This document shows, one piece after another, positions 16,054-25,781 of a stretch of 64,000 nt of DNA (its first letter is position 1; each line of letters begins with the position of its first letter). Under the pieces are notes generated by a model. It worked only from the letters and a program-made list of their open reading frames with translations. It did no database searches and had not been told where the DNA came from. The stretch lies in NCBI RefSeq assembly GCF_037153975.1, contig NZ_JBBAYJ010000013.1, positions 42,796 to 106,795 of the forward strand, given 5' to 3'. The position numbers were made by a program, and so were the translations under genes. Source of the DNA: Aquipuribacter sp. SD81 (lineage in GTDB: Bacteria > Actinomycetota > Actinomycetes > Actinomycetales > JBBAYJ01).

Positions 16054-17352
16054 ATGGTGGCCATGACGACGCCCTCCGCCCCGACGCGCCCGTCCGGCCC
16101 CGCCCACCCGTCCGCCCACCCCCACGTCGGCCCGTACGCCGGCCCGTACGCCGACGCCTACGGTCCCCACGCCGGCGCCCCCCTGCCGACCGCCCGGCCC
16201 GCGGCCGCCCGTCCCTGGTACCGCCGTCCCGCCCGCGTCGCCGCCGTGTCCGTCCTCGGCGCCCTCGCCCTCACCGGGACGACGGCCGGCGCCGGTGCAC
16301 TCGCCCTGGCCACGGGCGACGACCTCGCGGCCGCTCTCGCGACCCGGTCCGTCAGCACGGACGCCTCCGGCCCGGCGCCCGAGGCGGCGGTGGGCGCGGT
16401 CGCGACCGACGGCGTCGACTGGGGCGCCGTCGCGGACGCCGTCAGCCCCGGCGTCGTCGCCATCACGGTGAGGGCGCCCGACGGCTCGGGCGGGGAGGGC
16501 AGCGGCGTGGTGTACGACGCCGAGGGCCTCGTCCTCACCAACAACCACGTCGTCGCCGCGGCGCGCGGCGGAGGCGTCCAGGTGACGCTCTTCGACGGGC
16601 GCGTGCTCGACGCCGACGTCGTCGGCACCGACCCCTCCACCGACCTCGCGGTCGTCCGGCTCGTGAACCCGCCCGAGGACCTGGCCGTCGTGCCGCTCGG
16701 CGAGAGCGAGGACCTGGGCGTCGGCGACCCCGTCATGGCCGTCGGCAACCCGCTCGGGCTCGCCGGCACCGTGACGACCGGCATCGTGAGCGCCCTCGAC
16801 CGGCCCGTCACGACGCAGGCGGTGGGTGTCGCCAACGGCGAGCCCGTCGTCACCGACGCGATCCAGACCGACGCCGCGGTCAACCCGGGCAACTCCGGCG
16901 GCCCGCTCGTCGACTCGACCGGTCGCGTCGTCGGCATCAACTCCTCCATCGCCACCACCGGCCCGCAGTCCGGCTCGGTCGGCCTCGGCTTCGCGATCCC
17001 CGTCGACGTCGCCCGCGCCGTCGCCGCGTCCGTCGTCGAGGACGGCTCGGTGGAGCACGCCCGTCTCGGGGCCTACCTGCAGGACGCGACGGCCACCGTG
17101 GCCGACGGGCAGTGGCAGGGCACGCGCCTCGGTGCGGGTCTCGCCGACGTGGTCCCGGGCTCGCCGGCGGAGGAGGCCGACCTGCGCGCCGGTGACGTCG
17201 TCGTGGCGGTCGCGGGCGAGCCCACGACGTCGTCGGAGGCGCTCACCGCCCGCGTCCGCGCCCTGCGCCCCGGGGACGAGGTGACCCTGACGGTCGTGCG
17301 CGGCACCGAGGCGGTCGAGGTGCCCGTGACGCTCGCCCCGACCGAGGGGTGA
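16054..17352 (+). CDS. HtrA-like S1C serine protease with PDZ domain
   Basis: 432 residues. A Pro/His/Tyr-rich cytoplasmic tail (1-58) is followed by one membrane anchor (62-86), then the trypsin-like domain with His165 (LTNNHVV), Asp197 (STDLAVV) and Ser281 (NPGNSGGPL), and a C-terminal PDZ domain (about 335-425, AGLADVVPGSPAEEADLRAGDVVVAV). The catalytic triad is complete. Such proteases degrade misfolded proteins outside the membrane and resemble mycobacterial PepD/HtrA. ATG 16054 and ATG 16063 are both possible starts. It is divergent from the ABC exporter. Confidence 0.9.
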   Translation: MVAMTTPSAPTRPSGPAHPSAHPHVGPYAGPYADAYGPHAGAPLPTARPAAARPWYRRPARVAAVSVLGALALTGTTAGAGALALATGDDLAAALATRSVSTDASGPAPEAAVGAVATDGVDWGAVADAVSPGVVAITVRAPDGSGGEGSGVVYDAEGLVLTNNHVVAAARGGGVQVTLFDGRVLDADVVGTDPSTDLAVVRLVNPPEDLAVVPLGESEDLGVGDPVMAVGNPLGLAGTVTTGIVSALDRPVTTQAVGVANGEPVVTDAIQTDAAVNPGNSGGPLVDSTGRVVGINSSIATTGPQSGSVGLGFAIPVDVARAVAASVVEDGSVEHARLGAYLQDATATVADGQWQGTRLGAGLADVVPGSPAEEADLRAGDVVVAVAGEPTTSSEALTARVRALRPGDEVTLTVVRGTEAVEVPVTLAPTEG

Positions 17353-17452
17353 GACGCCCGCGGCGGCTGACCTGGGCCGTCGCACCGTCGTCGTGGTCGG
17401 TGGCCCGGAACCCCTCGACGGCGGTGGGCGGGGCGGGGCAGGCTCACCTGAC

Positions 17453-18109
17453 GTGACCTCCTCCCCCGCCCCGGGCTCGCTCGCCGACGTGCTGGTCCGC
17501 CTCGGGGCGGACCGGCCCGGCGCCGAGGCCACCGAGGCCGACCTGCTCGCCCGCTGGTCCGAGCCGCACCGGCGCTACCACGACCGCCGCCACCTCGCGG
17601 AGGTCGTGGAGCGCGTCGAGCGGCTCGTCGGGCACACGGAGCACCCCGACCTCGTGCGGGCGGCGGCGTGGTGGCACGACGCGGTGCACGACGGCCGGGC
17701 CGGCGACGACGAGCGCGCGAGCGCCGCCCTCGCCCGCGAGCAGCTGGCGGGGATCGGCGTGGCGGGCCGGCACACGCAGGCGGTCGCGGACCTCGTGCTC
17801 GTGACCGCCGACCACGACCCCGGCACGCCGGCCGACCCGGACGCGGCCGTGCTGTGCGACGCGGACCTCGGCATCCTCGCCTCCCCGCCGCAGCGCTACG
17901 CCCAGTACGCGGCCGACGTGCGGGAGGAGTACGGGCACGTGCCTGACGAGCTGTTCGCCGCGGGCCGCGCGGCGGTCCTGCGGCGGCTGCTGTCCCGCCG
18001 GCTGTTCCGCAGCCCCGGGGCGGCGGGCTGGGAGGAGACCGCGCGGGCCAACGTGGGCGACGAGCTGCGTCGGCTCCTCGCCGGCTCAGCGGTGCCGGCC
18101 GCCACCTGA
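17453..18109 (+). CDS. HD-domain metal-dependent phosphohydrolase-like protein
   Basis: 218 residues of the predicted metal-dependent HD superfamily found alone in bacteria. Metal-ligand motifs are RRYHDRRHLAEVV, AAWWHDAVHD (the HD pair) and TADHDP, followed by LCDADLGILASPP. The fold suggests hydrolysis of a phosphate ester, but no substrate is known for this branch. GTG 17453 is the likely start; an in-frame GTG at 17393 would add 20 poorly conserved residues. The 3' end overlaps the opposing DUF4031 gene by 24 bases. Confidence 0.82.
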   Translation: MTSSPAPGSLADVLVRLGADRPGAEATEADLLARWSEPHRRYHDRRHLAEVVERVERLVGHTEHPDLVRAAAWWHDAVHDGRAGDDERASAALAREQLAGIGVAGRHTQAVADLVLVTADHDPGTPADPDAAVLCDADLGILASPPQRYAQYAADVREEYGHVPDELFAAGRAAVLRRLLSRRLFRSPGAAGWEETARANVGDELRRLLAGSAVPAAT

Positions 18110-18379
18110 GGCCCGGCGCCGCTCGGCGGCCGTGACCCGCAGCCCGCTAGCCCGCAGCCGGCGCAGGAGGTCCCCGGCGCCGACCGGGTGGGCGCCGGCG
18201 GCCACGAGCGCCGCGTGGAGCTCCTCCGGCACGTCGTAGTGGTCGAGGTCGAAGGCCCGGCGGGGCACGCCGGCCGCCGCCGCGAAGGCGTGCAGCTCCG
18301 CGAGCGAGGTGTCGCTCACCAGGTGCGACCACGCGCGCCCGTGCGCGGGCCACAGCGGCGGGTCGATGAGGACGGCCAC
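18086..18379 (-). CDS. DUF4031 domain-containing protein
   Basis: 97 residues almost wholly made of the DUF4031 pattern [49 protein letters not shown] and LVAAGAHPVGAGDLLRRLRASGLRV. Function is unknown; the family is common in actinobacteria. GTG 18379 is preceded at 6 bases by TAGCCT. It converges on and overlaps the HD-domain gene by 24 bases. Confidence 0.88.
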   Translation of the reverse strand: MAVLIDPPLWPAHGRAWSHLVSDTSLAELHAFAAAAGVPRRAFDLDHYDVPEELHAALVAAGAHPVGAGDLLRRLRASGLRVTAAERRRASGGGRHR

Positions 18380-18385
18380 GGCGGC

Positions 18386-18391
18386 AGGCTA
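18386..18391 (-). promoter_or_regulatory. Leaderless-type -10 box of DUF4031 gene
   Basis: TAGCCT on the minus strand, 6 bases before GTG 18379. Confidence 0.55.
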
Positions 18392-18547
18392 CGGCGGCGC
18401 GTGTCGTCGGGCGCCCCCTGTGGACGGCGCGCGACCTGCGCCGACGTCCCCGTGCCTGTGGACTGCACCTCCGGGGCTCCGCTCCCGCACCGCAGGGTGG
18501 AGGGCACCGGGGCACGGCGTCCCGGCCAGGACGGACGGGAGCGGACG

Positions 18548-18838
18548 ATGGCACGGTTCGAGGTCGACAGCGCGCGGGTGGACGCGGCGAGCGCGCAGGT
18601 GCGGGCGACGTCGCAGACGCTGAGCGCGGAGGTGGACGCGATGATGCGGCACCTGGAGGACCTCCAGGGGGTGTGGCGGGGGCAGGCGGCCAGCGGCTTC
18701 GCCGCCCTGTCGGCGCAGTGGCGGGCGACGCAGGTGCAGGTCCGGGACTCCCTGGACCAGATCCAGCTCGCCCTCGCGCAGGCGGGCCGGCAGTACGCGG
18801 AGACGGAGGCCGCCACCGCGCGCATGTTCGCGGCGTGA
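18548..18838 (+). CDS. WXG100 family protein (EsxA-like), orphan
   Basis: 96 residues predicted as two helices joined by the WXG turn (LQGVWRGQAASGF, Trp-Arg-Gly). Secreted WXG100 proteins of about 100 residues form helical-hairpin dimers and leave by ESX/type VII systems, usually from loci with an EccC ATPase. None of that machinery is in the window and no second WXG100 gene lies next to it. It could use an ESX system elsewhere or act inside the cell. GGGAG lies about 6 bases before ATG 18548. The C-terminus AETEAATARMF is consistent with helix 2; the classical YxxxD/E export signal is approximated by YAETE. Confidence 0.85.
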   Translation: MARFEVDSARVDAASAQVRATSQTLSAEVDAMMRHLEDLQGVWRGQAASGFAALSAQWRATQVQVRDSLDQIQLALAQAGRQYAETEAATARMFAA

Positions 18839-18876
18839 GGGGGCGCCCGTCCGCGCGGGGCCGGCGGGCGCGGGCC

Positions 18877-20244
18877 TCAGGCGTCCGCGCGGGCCGCGGC
18901 GATCGCGTCGCGGTAGGCGAGGTAGCTGCGCTTGGGCGTGCGCTCGAGCGTGTCGAAGTCCACGCGCACGATGCCGAAGCGCTTGCTCAGCCCCAGCGCC
19001 CACTCGAAGTTGTCGAGCAGCGACCAGGCGAAGTAGCCGCGGACGTCGACGCCCCGGTCCCGCGCGGCCTGCAGCGCCGCGAGGTGCGCGTGGAGGTACT
19101 CCACGCGTCGGGGGTCCTCGACGACCCCGTCGGGCCCGGCGGCGGGGTCGTCGTCCCACGCCGAGCCGTTCTCGGTGACGACGACCGGCCCGAGCACCGG
19201 GTACTCCTCCTGCAGCCGCACGAGCACGTCGGTGAGGCCGTCGGGCGTGATGGGCCAGCCCATCGCGGTGCCTGCGTCGCCGGGGTCCACCTGCCGCACG
19301 AGCTCGAGGCCGGGCTGCACGAGCTCGACGGTCGGCACCGCACCCTCACCGGCCTCGAAGACGGCGTCGTTGTAGTAGTTGAGGCCGAGCCAGTCCAGCG
19401 GCGTCGCGATCTGCTCGAGGTCGCCGGGCTCCACGGCACCGGCCAGGTGCGGGTGCAGCAGCGACACGGCGTCCTCGGGGTAGCCGCGGCCCGCGAGCGG
19501 GTCGAGCCAGACGGTGTTGCGCACCGCGTCGTACAGCGGCAGGGCCGCGCGGGCCTCGTCGCTGCCGTCGCCCGCGCGGGCGGTGTCGAGGTTGAGCACG
19601 ATCCCGTAGGCCGCGTCGGGGTCCTGCCGACGCATGGCCGCGACCGCCCGCCCGTGCGACAGCAGCAGGTGGTGCGTCGCGCGCGCGGCGAGGGCGTGGT
19701 CGCGGATGCCGGGGGCGTGCACGCCCGAGCCGTGCCCGAGCCACGCGGCGCACCACGGCTCGTTGTGCGTCGCCCACCGCTTGACGCGGTCGCCGAGCGC
19801 GTCCTGCACGCCGAGCGCGTACTCGACGAAGGCGTCGACGGTGCGGCGCGAGGCCCAGCCGCCCGTGTGCTGCAGCTCCAGCGGCAGGTCCCAGTGGTAC
19901 AGCGTCACCCACGGCTCGATGCCGGCGCCGAGCAGCTCGTCGACGAGCCGGTCGTAGAAGCCGAGGCCCTCGGCGGAGAAGTCCCCCCGCCCGGTCGGCT
20001 GGACTCGCGCCCAGGCCACCGAGAAGCGGTAGGCGTCGACCCCGAGGTCGGCGAGGAGGGCGACGTCCTCGCGGTAGCGGTGCACGTGGTCGCACGTCGT
20101 GTCGCCGTCGGTGCCGTCGGCCACGGCCCCGGGGACGCGGCAGAACGCGTCCCAGATGGTGTCGCCGCGGCCCGCGCGATCGCCCTCGATCTGGAAGGAG
20201 GCGGTGGCGGCCCCCCACACGACACCCTGCGGCAGCTCGACCAT
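18877..20244 (-). CDS. GH1 family beta-glucosidase
   Basis: Cytoplasmic glycoside hydrolase of 455 residues. The N-terminal signature WGAATASFQIEG, acid/base Glu162 (THNEPW) and nucleophile Glu358 (VTENGSAW) are all present, so it should be an active retaining enzyme on beta-linked glucosides or galactosides. GWGA-type C-terminal aromatic residues (YFAWSLLDNFEWALG) complete the aglycone site. ATG 20244 gives the standard N-terminus and has TAGGTT 7 bases upstream. No sugar transporter or LacI regulator is adjacent. Confidence 0.94.
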   Translation of the reverse strand: MVELPQGVVWGAATASFQIEGDRAGRGDTIWDAFCRVPGAVADGTDGDTTCDHVHRYREDVALLADLGVDAYRFSVAWARVQPTGRGDFSAEGLGFYDRLVDELLGAGIEPWVTLYHWDLPLELQHTGGWASRRTVDAFVEYALGVQDALGDRVKRWATHNEPWCAAWLGHGSGVHAPGIRDHALAARATHHLLLSHGRAVAAMRRQDPDAAYGIVLNLDTARAGDGSDEARAALPLYDAVRNTVWLDPLAGRGYPEDAVSLLHPHLAGAVEPGDLEQIATPLDWLGLNYYNDAVFEAGEGAVPTVELVQPGLELVRQVDPGDAGTAMGWPITPDGLTDVLVRLQEEYPVLGPVVVTENGSAWDDDPAAGPDGVVEDPRRVEYLHAHLAALQAARDRGVDVRGYFAWSLLDNFEWALGLSKRFGIVRVDFDTLERTPKRSYLAYRDAIAAARADA

Positions 20245-20251
20245 GGCCCCG

Positions 20252-20257
20252 AACCTA
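20252..20257 (-). promoter_or_regulatory. Leaderless-type -10 box of GH1 gene
   Basis: TAGGTT on the minus strand, 7 bases before ATG 20244. Confidence 0.55.
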
Positions 20258-20302
20258 GCGCCGCCGCCCCGCGTGCGGTGCACACGCCGGCGGGAGCGTG
20301 CC

Positions 20303-20308
20303 TACCCT
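20303..20308 (+). promoter_or_regulatory. Leaderless-type -10 box of moaA
   Basis: TACCCT, 6 bases before GTG 20315. Confidence 0.55.
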
Positions 20309-20314
20309 GGTCCG

Positions 20315-21397
20315 GTGAGCGCCGTCGCCCTCGGCATCCCCGCCGTGCCCCGTGCGGGCACCGGCCTGCCGCCCCGCCCCGAGGGCGAGCCCGGCCTCGT
20401 CGACACGTGGGGCCGTCGCGCGCGGGACCTGCGGGTGTCCCTCACCGACCGCTGCAACCTGCGCTGCTCGTACTGCATGCCGCCCGAGGGCCTGCCGTGG
20501 CTGCCGGGCCCGGAGCTGCTGTCGGCGGAGGAGACGGTGCGGCTCATCGGCGTCGCGGTCCGGGACCTCGGGGTCGAGGAGGTCCGGTTCACCGGCGGGG
20601 AACCGCTGCTGCGCCGCGACCTGGAGGACCTCGTGGCGGCGACAGCGCGGCTGCGGCTCCCGGACGGCCACGCGGTCCGCACGGCCCTCACCACCAACGG
20701 CGTCGGCCTCGACCGCCGCGCGGCCGGGCTCGCGGCGGCCGGCCTTGACCGCGTCACGGTGAGCCTCGACAGCCTCGACCGGGAGCGCTACCGCGCGATC
20801 ACGCAACGGGACCGGCTCGCGGCGGTGCTGGGCGGCATCGACGCCGCCCAGGCGGCGGGGCTGGAGCCGCTCAAGGTCAACACCCTCGTCGTGCGGGGCG
20901 TCAACGAGGACGAGGTCGTCGACCTCGTCCGCTGGGCGTGCGCCCGCGGGATCGAGCTGCGCGTCATCGAGCACATGCCGCTGGAGGCGCACGGCACGTG
21001 GGACCGGACGTCGCTCGTCACCGCGCAGGAGGTGCTGGACCGCCTCGGCACGGAGCTCGACCTGGAGCCCGTGGGCGCGCGGGGCAGCGCCCCCGCGGAG
21101 CGCTGGCACGTGCGCGAGGCCGGCCGCGACCTCGGGACGGTCGGGGTCATCGCCTCGGTCACCCGCCCCTTCTGCGGCGACTGCGACCGGGTCCGGCTCA
21201 CGGCCGACGGCCAGGTCCGCTCGTGCCTGTTCGCCACGCACGGCACGGACCTGCGCGGCCTGCTGCGCGCCGGGGCGGACGACGGCGAGGTCGCCGACGC
21301 CTGGCGGGCGGAGCTGTGGGCGAAGAAGGCCGGGCACGGCATCGACGACCCGGGTTTCGTGCGGCCGGACCGCCCGATGAGCGCGATCGGCGGCTGA
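20315..21397 (+). CDS. moaA: GTP 3',8-cyclase MoaA
   Basis: Radical-SAM enzyme of 360 residues that makes the first intermediate of molybdenum cofactor from GTP. The SAM cluster is Cys47-Cys51-Cys54 (CNLRCSYC). FTGGEPLLRRD binds SAM. The second cluster is in CGDCDRVRLTADGQVRSC, and the C-terminus ends in the required Gly-Gly. GTG 20315 with TACCCT 6 bases upstream fixes the start. moaD follows after one base. moaC, moaB, moeA and molybdate transport genes are not in the window. Confidence 0.96.
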   Translation: MSAVALGIPAVPRAGTGLPPRPEGEPGLVDTWGRRARDLRVSLTDRCNLRCSYCMPPEGLPWLPGPELLSAEETVRLIGVAVRDLGVEEVRFTGGEPLLRRDLEDLVAATARLRLPDGHAVRTALTTNGVGLDRRAAGLAAAGLDRVTVSLDSLDRERYRAITQRDRLAAVLGGIDAAQAAGLEPLKVNTLVVRGVNEDEVVDLVRWACARGIELRVIEHMPLEAHGTWDRTSLVTAQEVLDRLGTELDLEPVGARGSAPAERWHVREAGRDLGTVGVIASVTRPFCGDCDRVRLTADGQVRSCLFATHGTDLRGLLRAGADDGEVADAWRAELWAKKAGHGIDDPGFVRPDRPMSAIGG

Positions 21398-21398
21398 G

Positions 21399-21662
21399 GT
21401 GACGGCCGTCGGGGGCGACACGCTGCAGGTGCGGTGGTTCGCGGGGGCGCGCGCGGCCGCCGGGACGCCGGCGGAGACGGCCGGCGCCGCACCGGAGGAG
21501 TCGGTGAGGACGGTCCTCGCCCGACTGGCCGCCGACCGCCCGGGGCTGGGCCGGGTCCTGCCGGCGTGCTCGTTCCTGCTCGACGGCGTCTCCGCGCGAG
21601 CGGACGCCCCGGTCGGGACCGCGACGACGCTCGACGTGCTGCCGCCCTTCAGCGGCGGCTGA
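21399..21662 (+). CDS. moaD: Molybdopterin synthase sulfur carrier subunit MoaD
   Basis: 87-residue beta-grasp protein ending in FSGG, the Gly-Gly that is adenylated and thiocarboxylated. The start GTG 21399 is one base after the moaA stop, so it is translated with moaA. The partner MoaE is encoded on the opposite strand 32 bases further on. Sequence identity inside the family is low, so the call rests on length, the C-terminal Gly-Gly and the neighbours. Confidence 0.9.
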   Translation: MTAVGGDTLQVRWFAGARAAAGTPAETAGAAPEESVRTVLARLAADRPGLGRVLPACSFLLDGVSARADAPVGTATTLDVLPPFSGG

Positions 21663-21694
21663 GCCAGGCCCACGCCGGCCGGCGGGGCGCGGGC

Positions 21695-22168
21695 TCAGGC
21701 CAGGCCGCCGAGCCCCACCCACTCGTCGCTGCCGTCGGCGAAGTGCTGGTGCTTCCACACCGGCAGCCGCTCCTTGACGGCGTCGACGAGGACGGCAGCC
21801 GTCTCGAACGCCTCGCGCCGGTGCGCGGCGGCCACCGCGACGGCGAGCGCGCAGTCCCCGACCGCGAGCGGGCCGACCCGGTGGACGACCGCGACCGCAC
21901 CGGCACCGCTGAGCGCCGCGACGTCGGCCACCACGGCGCGGACGACCTCGGCCGCCTGCGGGTGCGCCTCGTAGTCGAGCAGCACGACGCGACCGCGACC
22001 GGGGCTGTCGTGGTCGCGCACGACGCCGTCGAAGGTGACGACCGCGCCGTGGGCGCGACCGGCGACATCGGCGGCGAGGTCGGCCGCGCGCACCGGCTCC
22101 GACGACACCTCCGCGCGCACGACGACGCACGGTCCGGGCGGGGACGACGGCAGGTCCGGGGCGCTCAC
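21695..22168 (-). CDS. moaE: Molybdopterin synthase catalytic subunit MoaE
   Basis: 157 residues. Conserved features are GAVVTFDGVVRDHD, LDYEAHPQAA, VVHRVGPLAVGD, AHRREAF and the active-site run DAVKERLPVWKHQHFADG. MoaE transfers sulfur from MoaD to precursor Z. It converges on moaA-moaD with 32 bases between them. GTG 22168 has TACGCT 7 bases upstream. Confidence 0.95.
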   Translation of the reverse strand: MSAPDLPSSPPGPCVVVRAEVSSEPVRAADLAADVAGRAHGAVVTFDGVVRDHDSPGRGRVVLLDYEAHPQAAEVVRAVVADVAALSGAGAVAVVHRVGPLAVGDCALAVAVAAAHRREAFETAAVLVDAVKERLPVWKHQHFADGSDEWVGLGGLA

Positions 22169-22175
22169 CCGGTCG

Positions 22176-22181
22176 AGCGTA
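22176..22181 (-). promoter_or_regulatory. Leaderless-type -10 box of moaE
   Basis: TACGCT on the minus strand, 7 bases before GTG 22168. Confidence 0.55.
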
Positions 22182-22269
22182 GGTGCCGTGCATCCAGCCG
22201 CGGCGCTCGCGCGGTAGAGCGGTCAGGTGACCCGGAAGAGGTCACCGTCCGACCCCCTGGAGGTACTCG

Positions 22270-22755
22270 ATGACACGCACCGCCACCGCTGCCGCTGCCC
22301 TCGTCGGCGCCGCTGCGCTCGCCCTCACCACGGCGGGCCCCGCGGCCGCCGCCCCCAACAGCCGCGGCGCCACCGAGATCGTGCCGAACGAGGTGCTCGC
22401 GTCCCTGCTCGTGTCCGTGGACAAGCCCTACACCGACCGCGACGGCGACGGCGCCCCCGAGTTCGGCATCGTCGGCAACCCGTCCAGCGGCGTCATCAAG
22501 CACGTCGGTGGCGTCACCGTCACCGACCTGAGCGGCGAGAACGAGTACTCGCTGCGCAACTTCTGGATCGACACGACCGGGGAGTCGATCACGGTGAGCG
22601 CGGTCGTCAACGACGGCGACCGGCTCGAGCTGTTCGACGTCGGCGCGGACCTGTCGCTCGCCCTCAATGCCACGTCCGCGACGGTCCTCACCGGGGACGC
22701 GGCCAACGCCGGCCTCGTCGTCGGCAGCGCGGACGCGTCCTTCTGGGACTTCTGA
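22270..22755 (+). CDS. Secreted protein with DxDGDG calcium-like motif
   Basis: 161 residues. A Sec signal peptide (about 1-28, ending AAA-AP) precedes a mature domain of unknown family. DRDGDGAPEFGIVGN resembles the calcium-binding DxDxDG loops of dockerin or thrombospondin repeats. The remainder looks beta-rich (GVTVTDLSGENEYSLRNFWI, ITVSAVVNDGDRLELFDVG). There is no cell-wall anchor or lipobox. GGAGG ends 6 bases before ATG 22270. It is monocistronic, with a strong 16-bp hairpin just after the stop. Function unknown. Confidence 0.72.
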   Translation: MTRTATAAAALVGAAALALTTAGPAAAAPNSRGATEIVPNEVLASLLVSVDKPYTDRDGDGAPEFGIVGNPSSGVIKHVGGVTVTDLSGENEYSLRNFWIDTTGESITVSAVVNDGDRLELFDVGADLSLALNATSATVLTGDAANAGLVVGSADASFWDF

Positions 22756-22770
22756 CCCCTGCCTCCACCG

Positions 22771-22808
22771 CTGCGGGCGGCCGGTCGTCAGGGACCGGCC
22801 GCCCGCAG
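22771..22808. terminator. 16-bp stem hairpin between convergent genes
   Basis: CTGCGGGCGGCCGGTC (22771-22786) pairs perfectly with 22793-22808 around a 6-base loop. It lies between the ends of two convergent genes. No T-run follows, as is usual in GC-rich actinobacteria. It can work both ways. Confidence 0.8.
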
Positions 22809-22831
22809 CCGCGTCGGACGCCCTCCTGCGC

Positions 22832-23182
22832 TCAGGCCGGGCCCGTGGCCGGCTCCGAGTCGTCGCCCAGCGCGGCGAGCTCCGCGGCCGCGCGTTCCGC
22901 GATGTCGAGCTCGTAGCCCGCGAGCGTGATGGCGTCGCGGAGCCCCCGGGCGCCGAAGCGGTCCCGTACCTCGTGGACGAGGGCGACGACGGCCGGGTCG
23001 GCGTGCGCCTCGACCTCGTCGAGCACGGGGTCGGCGTGCTCCGGGCCGTGCGGGTGGGGTGCGTCGCGGGCGCCGTGCGCCTGCCCGCCGCCGTGCGGCG
23101 CCGAGGCACCGGACGTGGCGAGCGGTGCGTCCGGGTCGGCGAGGTCCTGGCCCGCGTAGGGCTCCTCCGGCTGGTCGCTCAT
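22832..23182 (-). CDS. Conserved-looking protein of unknown function
   Basis: 116 residues. The N-terminal half is acidic, His/Gly/Pro-rich and probably disordered. The C-terminal half is a compact helical segment (PAVVALVHEVRDRFGARGLRDAITLAGYELDIAERAAAELAALGDD). I do not recognise the family. It lies downstream of groEL on the same strand, beyond the groEL hairpin. The start ATG 23182 gives MSDQPEEPYAG; no strong ribosome site is visible. Confidence 0.6.
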   Translation of the reverse strand: MSDQPEEPYAGQDLADPDAPLATSGASAPHGGGQAHGARDAPHPHGPEHADPVLDEVEAHADPAVVALVHEVRDRFGARGLRDAITLAGYELDIAERAAAELAALGDDSEPATGPA

Positions 23183-23285
23183 GGGGCAATCCGATCACAG
23201 CGGCCCGCCGGGGGCACGACGGCGGGACACGCACGCTGGGGCGACCGGGCGGCACCCGGTGCGCGCGGCGGGCGCCCGACGACGA

Positions 23286-23311
23286 AGGCCCCCGGGCGAA
23301 CCCGGGGGCCT
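23286..23311 (-). terminator. UUCG-loop hairpin after groEL
   Basis: An 11-bp perfect stem (23286-23296 with 23301-23311) closes a CGAA loop, which is UUCG in the minus-strand transcript. C(UUCG)G-type loops are exceptionally stable. It begins 45 bases after the groEL stop. Confidence 0.85.
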
Positions 23312-23355
23312 CCGTCAGCGGTCGCCCGCTGGTGGTGCGAGGTGGTGCGGCCGGA

Positions 23356-25181
<1,826 letters not shown>

Positions 25182-25247
25182 ACCCCGCCCGCTGCGGAGG
25201 GCTCCTGCGCCGTCCCGGTGGCAGTCGTTCCGTGACCTGCTCGTGAC

Positions 25248-25273
25248 GTTTCGCCGGGCCGGGGCGGGGGTAC
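25248..25273 (+). promoter_or_regulatory. Stress-sigma-type promoter (SigB/SigF-like)
   Basis: GTTT (25248-25251), 16 bases, then GGGTAC (25268-25273) fits the GTTT-N14-17-GGGTAT pattern of the SigB/SigF group of stress sigma factors. It lies 48 bases before the small membrane gene at 25322. Confidence 0.55.
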
Positions 25274-25321
25274 GCCACCTGCAGCGGACGACCCCCCGCT
25301 CACCCCACGGAAGGAACCGAC

Positions 25322-25477
25322 ATGCCTCTCTGGCTGATCCTCATCGTCGTCGGAGTGATCCTCGCCATCGTCGGGTTCTCCGGCGTGGCCGAGTTCCTCA
25401 TCTGGATCGGCGTGATCGTCCTCGTCATCGGCCTGGTGGGCATCCTCCTGGGCCGAGGCCGGTCCTCACGCGTCTGA
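25322..25477 (+). CDS. 51-residue membrane protein
   Basis: Very short protein with two hydrophobic helices, LWLILIVVGVILAIVGF (3-19) and FLIWIGVIVLVIGLVGILLG (25-44), then a basic tail RGRSSRV. AAGGA lies about 7 bases before ATG 25322, and a stress-sigma-like promoter precedes it. It resembles the small hydrophobic stress-induced proteins often found under such promoters; the exact family is not identified. It is probably co-transcribed with the next two genes. Confidence 0.75.
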   Translation: MPLWLILIVVGVILAIVGFSGVAEFLIWIGVIVLVIGLVGILLGRGRSSRV

Positions 25478-25571
25478 CCCCGCAGTCGCTCCAGCGCAGC
25501 ACCCGCAGCACCCCAGCACCCGCAGCACCGAAGATCCGTCCGCCCACCTCGCACCCGGAGCTCCTCTCGTC

Positions 25572-25781
25572 ATGATGATCCTGCTCGCACTCCTCGTCGT
25601 CCCCCTCGCCGCGCTCGGTCTCGTGCTCGGCATGGACCGCGTCGAGGACCAGCTGCTCAAGCAGCCGGCCCGGCACCGCTCCCCCGTCCGCCGGAGCGTC
25701 GACGCGCGTCCGGCCACCGTCCGCGTGCCCGCCGTGCGCGAGGGCGCCGCTGCCCCGGCCACCCAGCAGGTCGCCGCGTGA
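25572..25781 (+). CDS. 69-residue membrane-anchored protein
   Basis: One N-terminal hydrophobic helix (MMILLALLVVPLAALGLVLGM) is followed by a short charged segment (DRVEDQLLKQ) and a basic, Pro/Ala-rich tail. The stop overlaps the GTG of the PfpI-like gene (GTGA), which supports its being translated. Function unknown. GGAG lies about 12 bases before ATG 25572. Confidence 0.65.
   Translation: MMILLALLVVPLAALGLVLGMDRVEDQLLKQPARHRSPVRRSVDARPATVRVPAVREGAAAPATQQVAA

Noticed and set aside
13807..17532. Minus-strand open frame of 1241 codons
   Set aside because: Low-complexity Arg/Gly/Val product lying antisense to the HtrA-like gene and out of frame with the ABC exporter; no domain.
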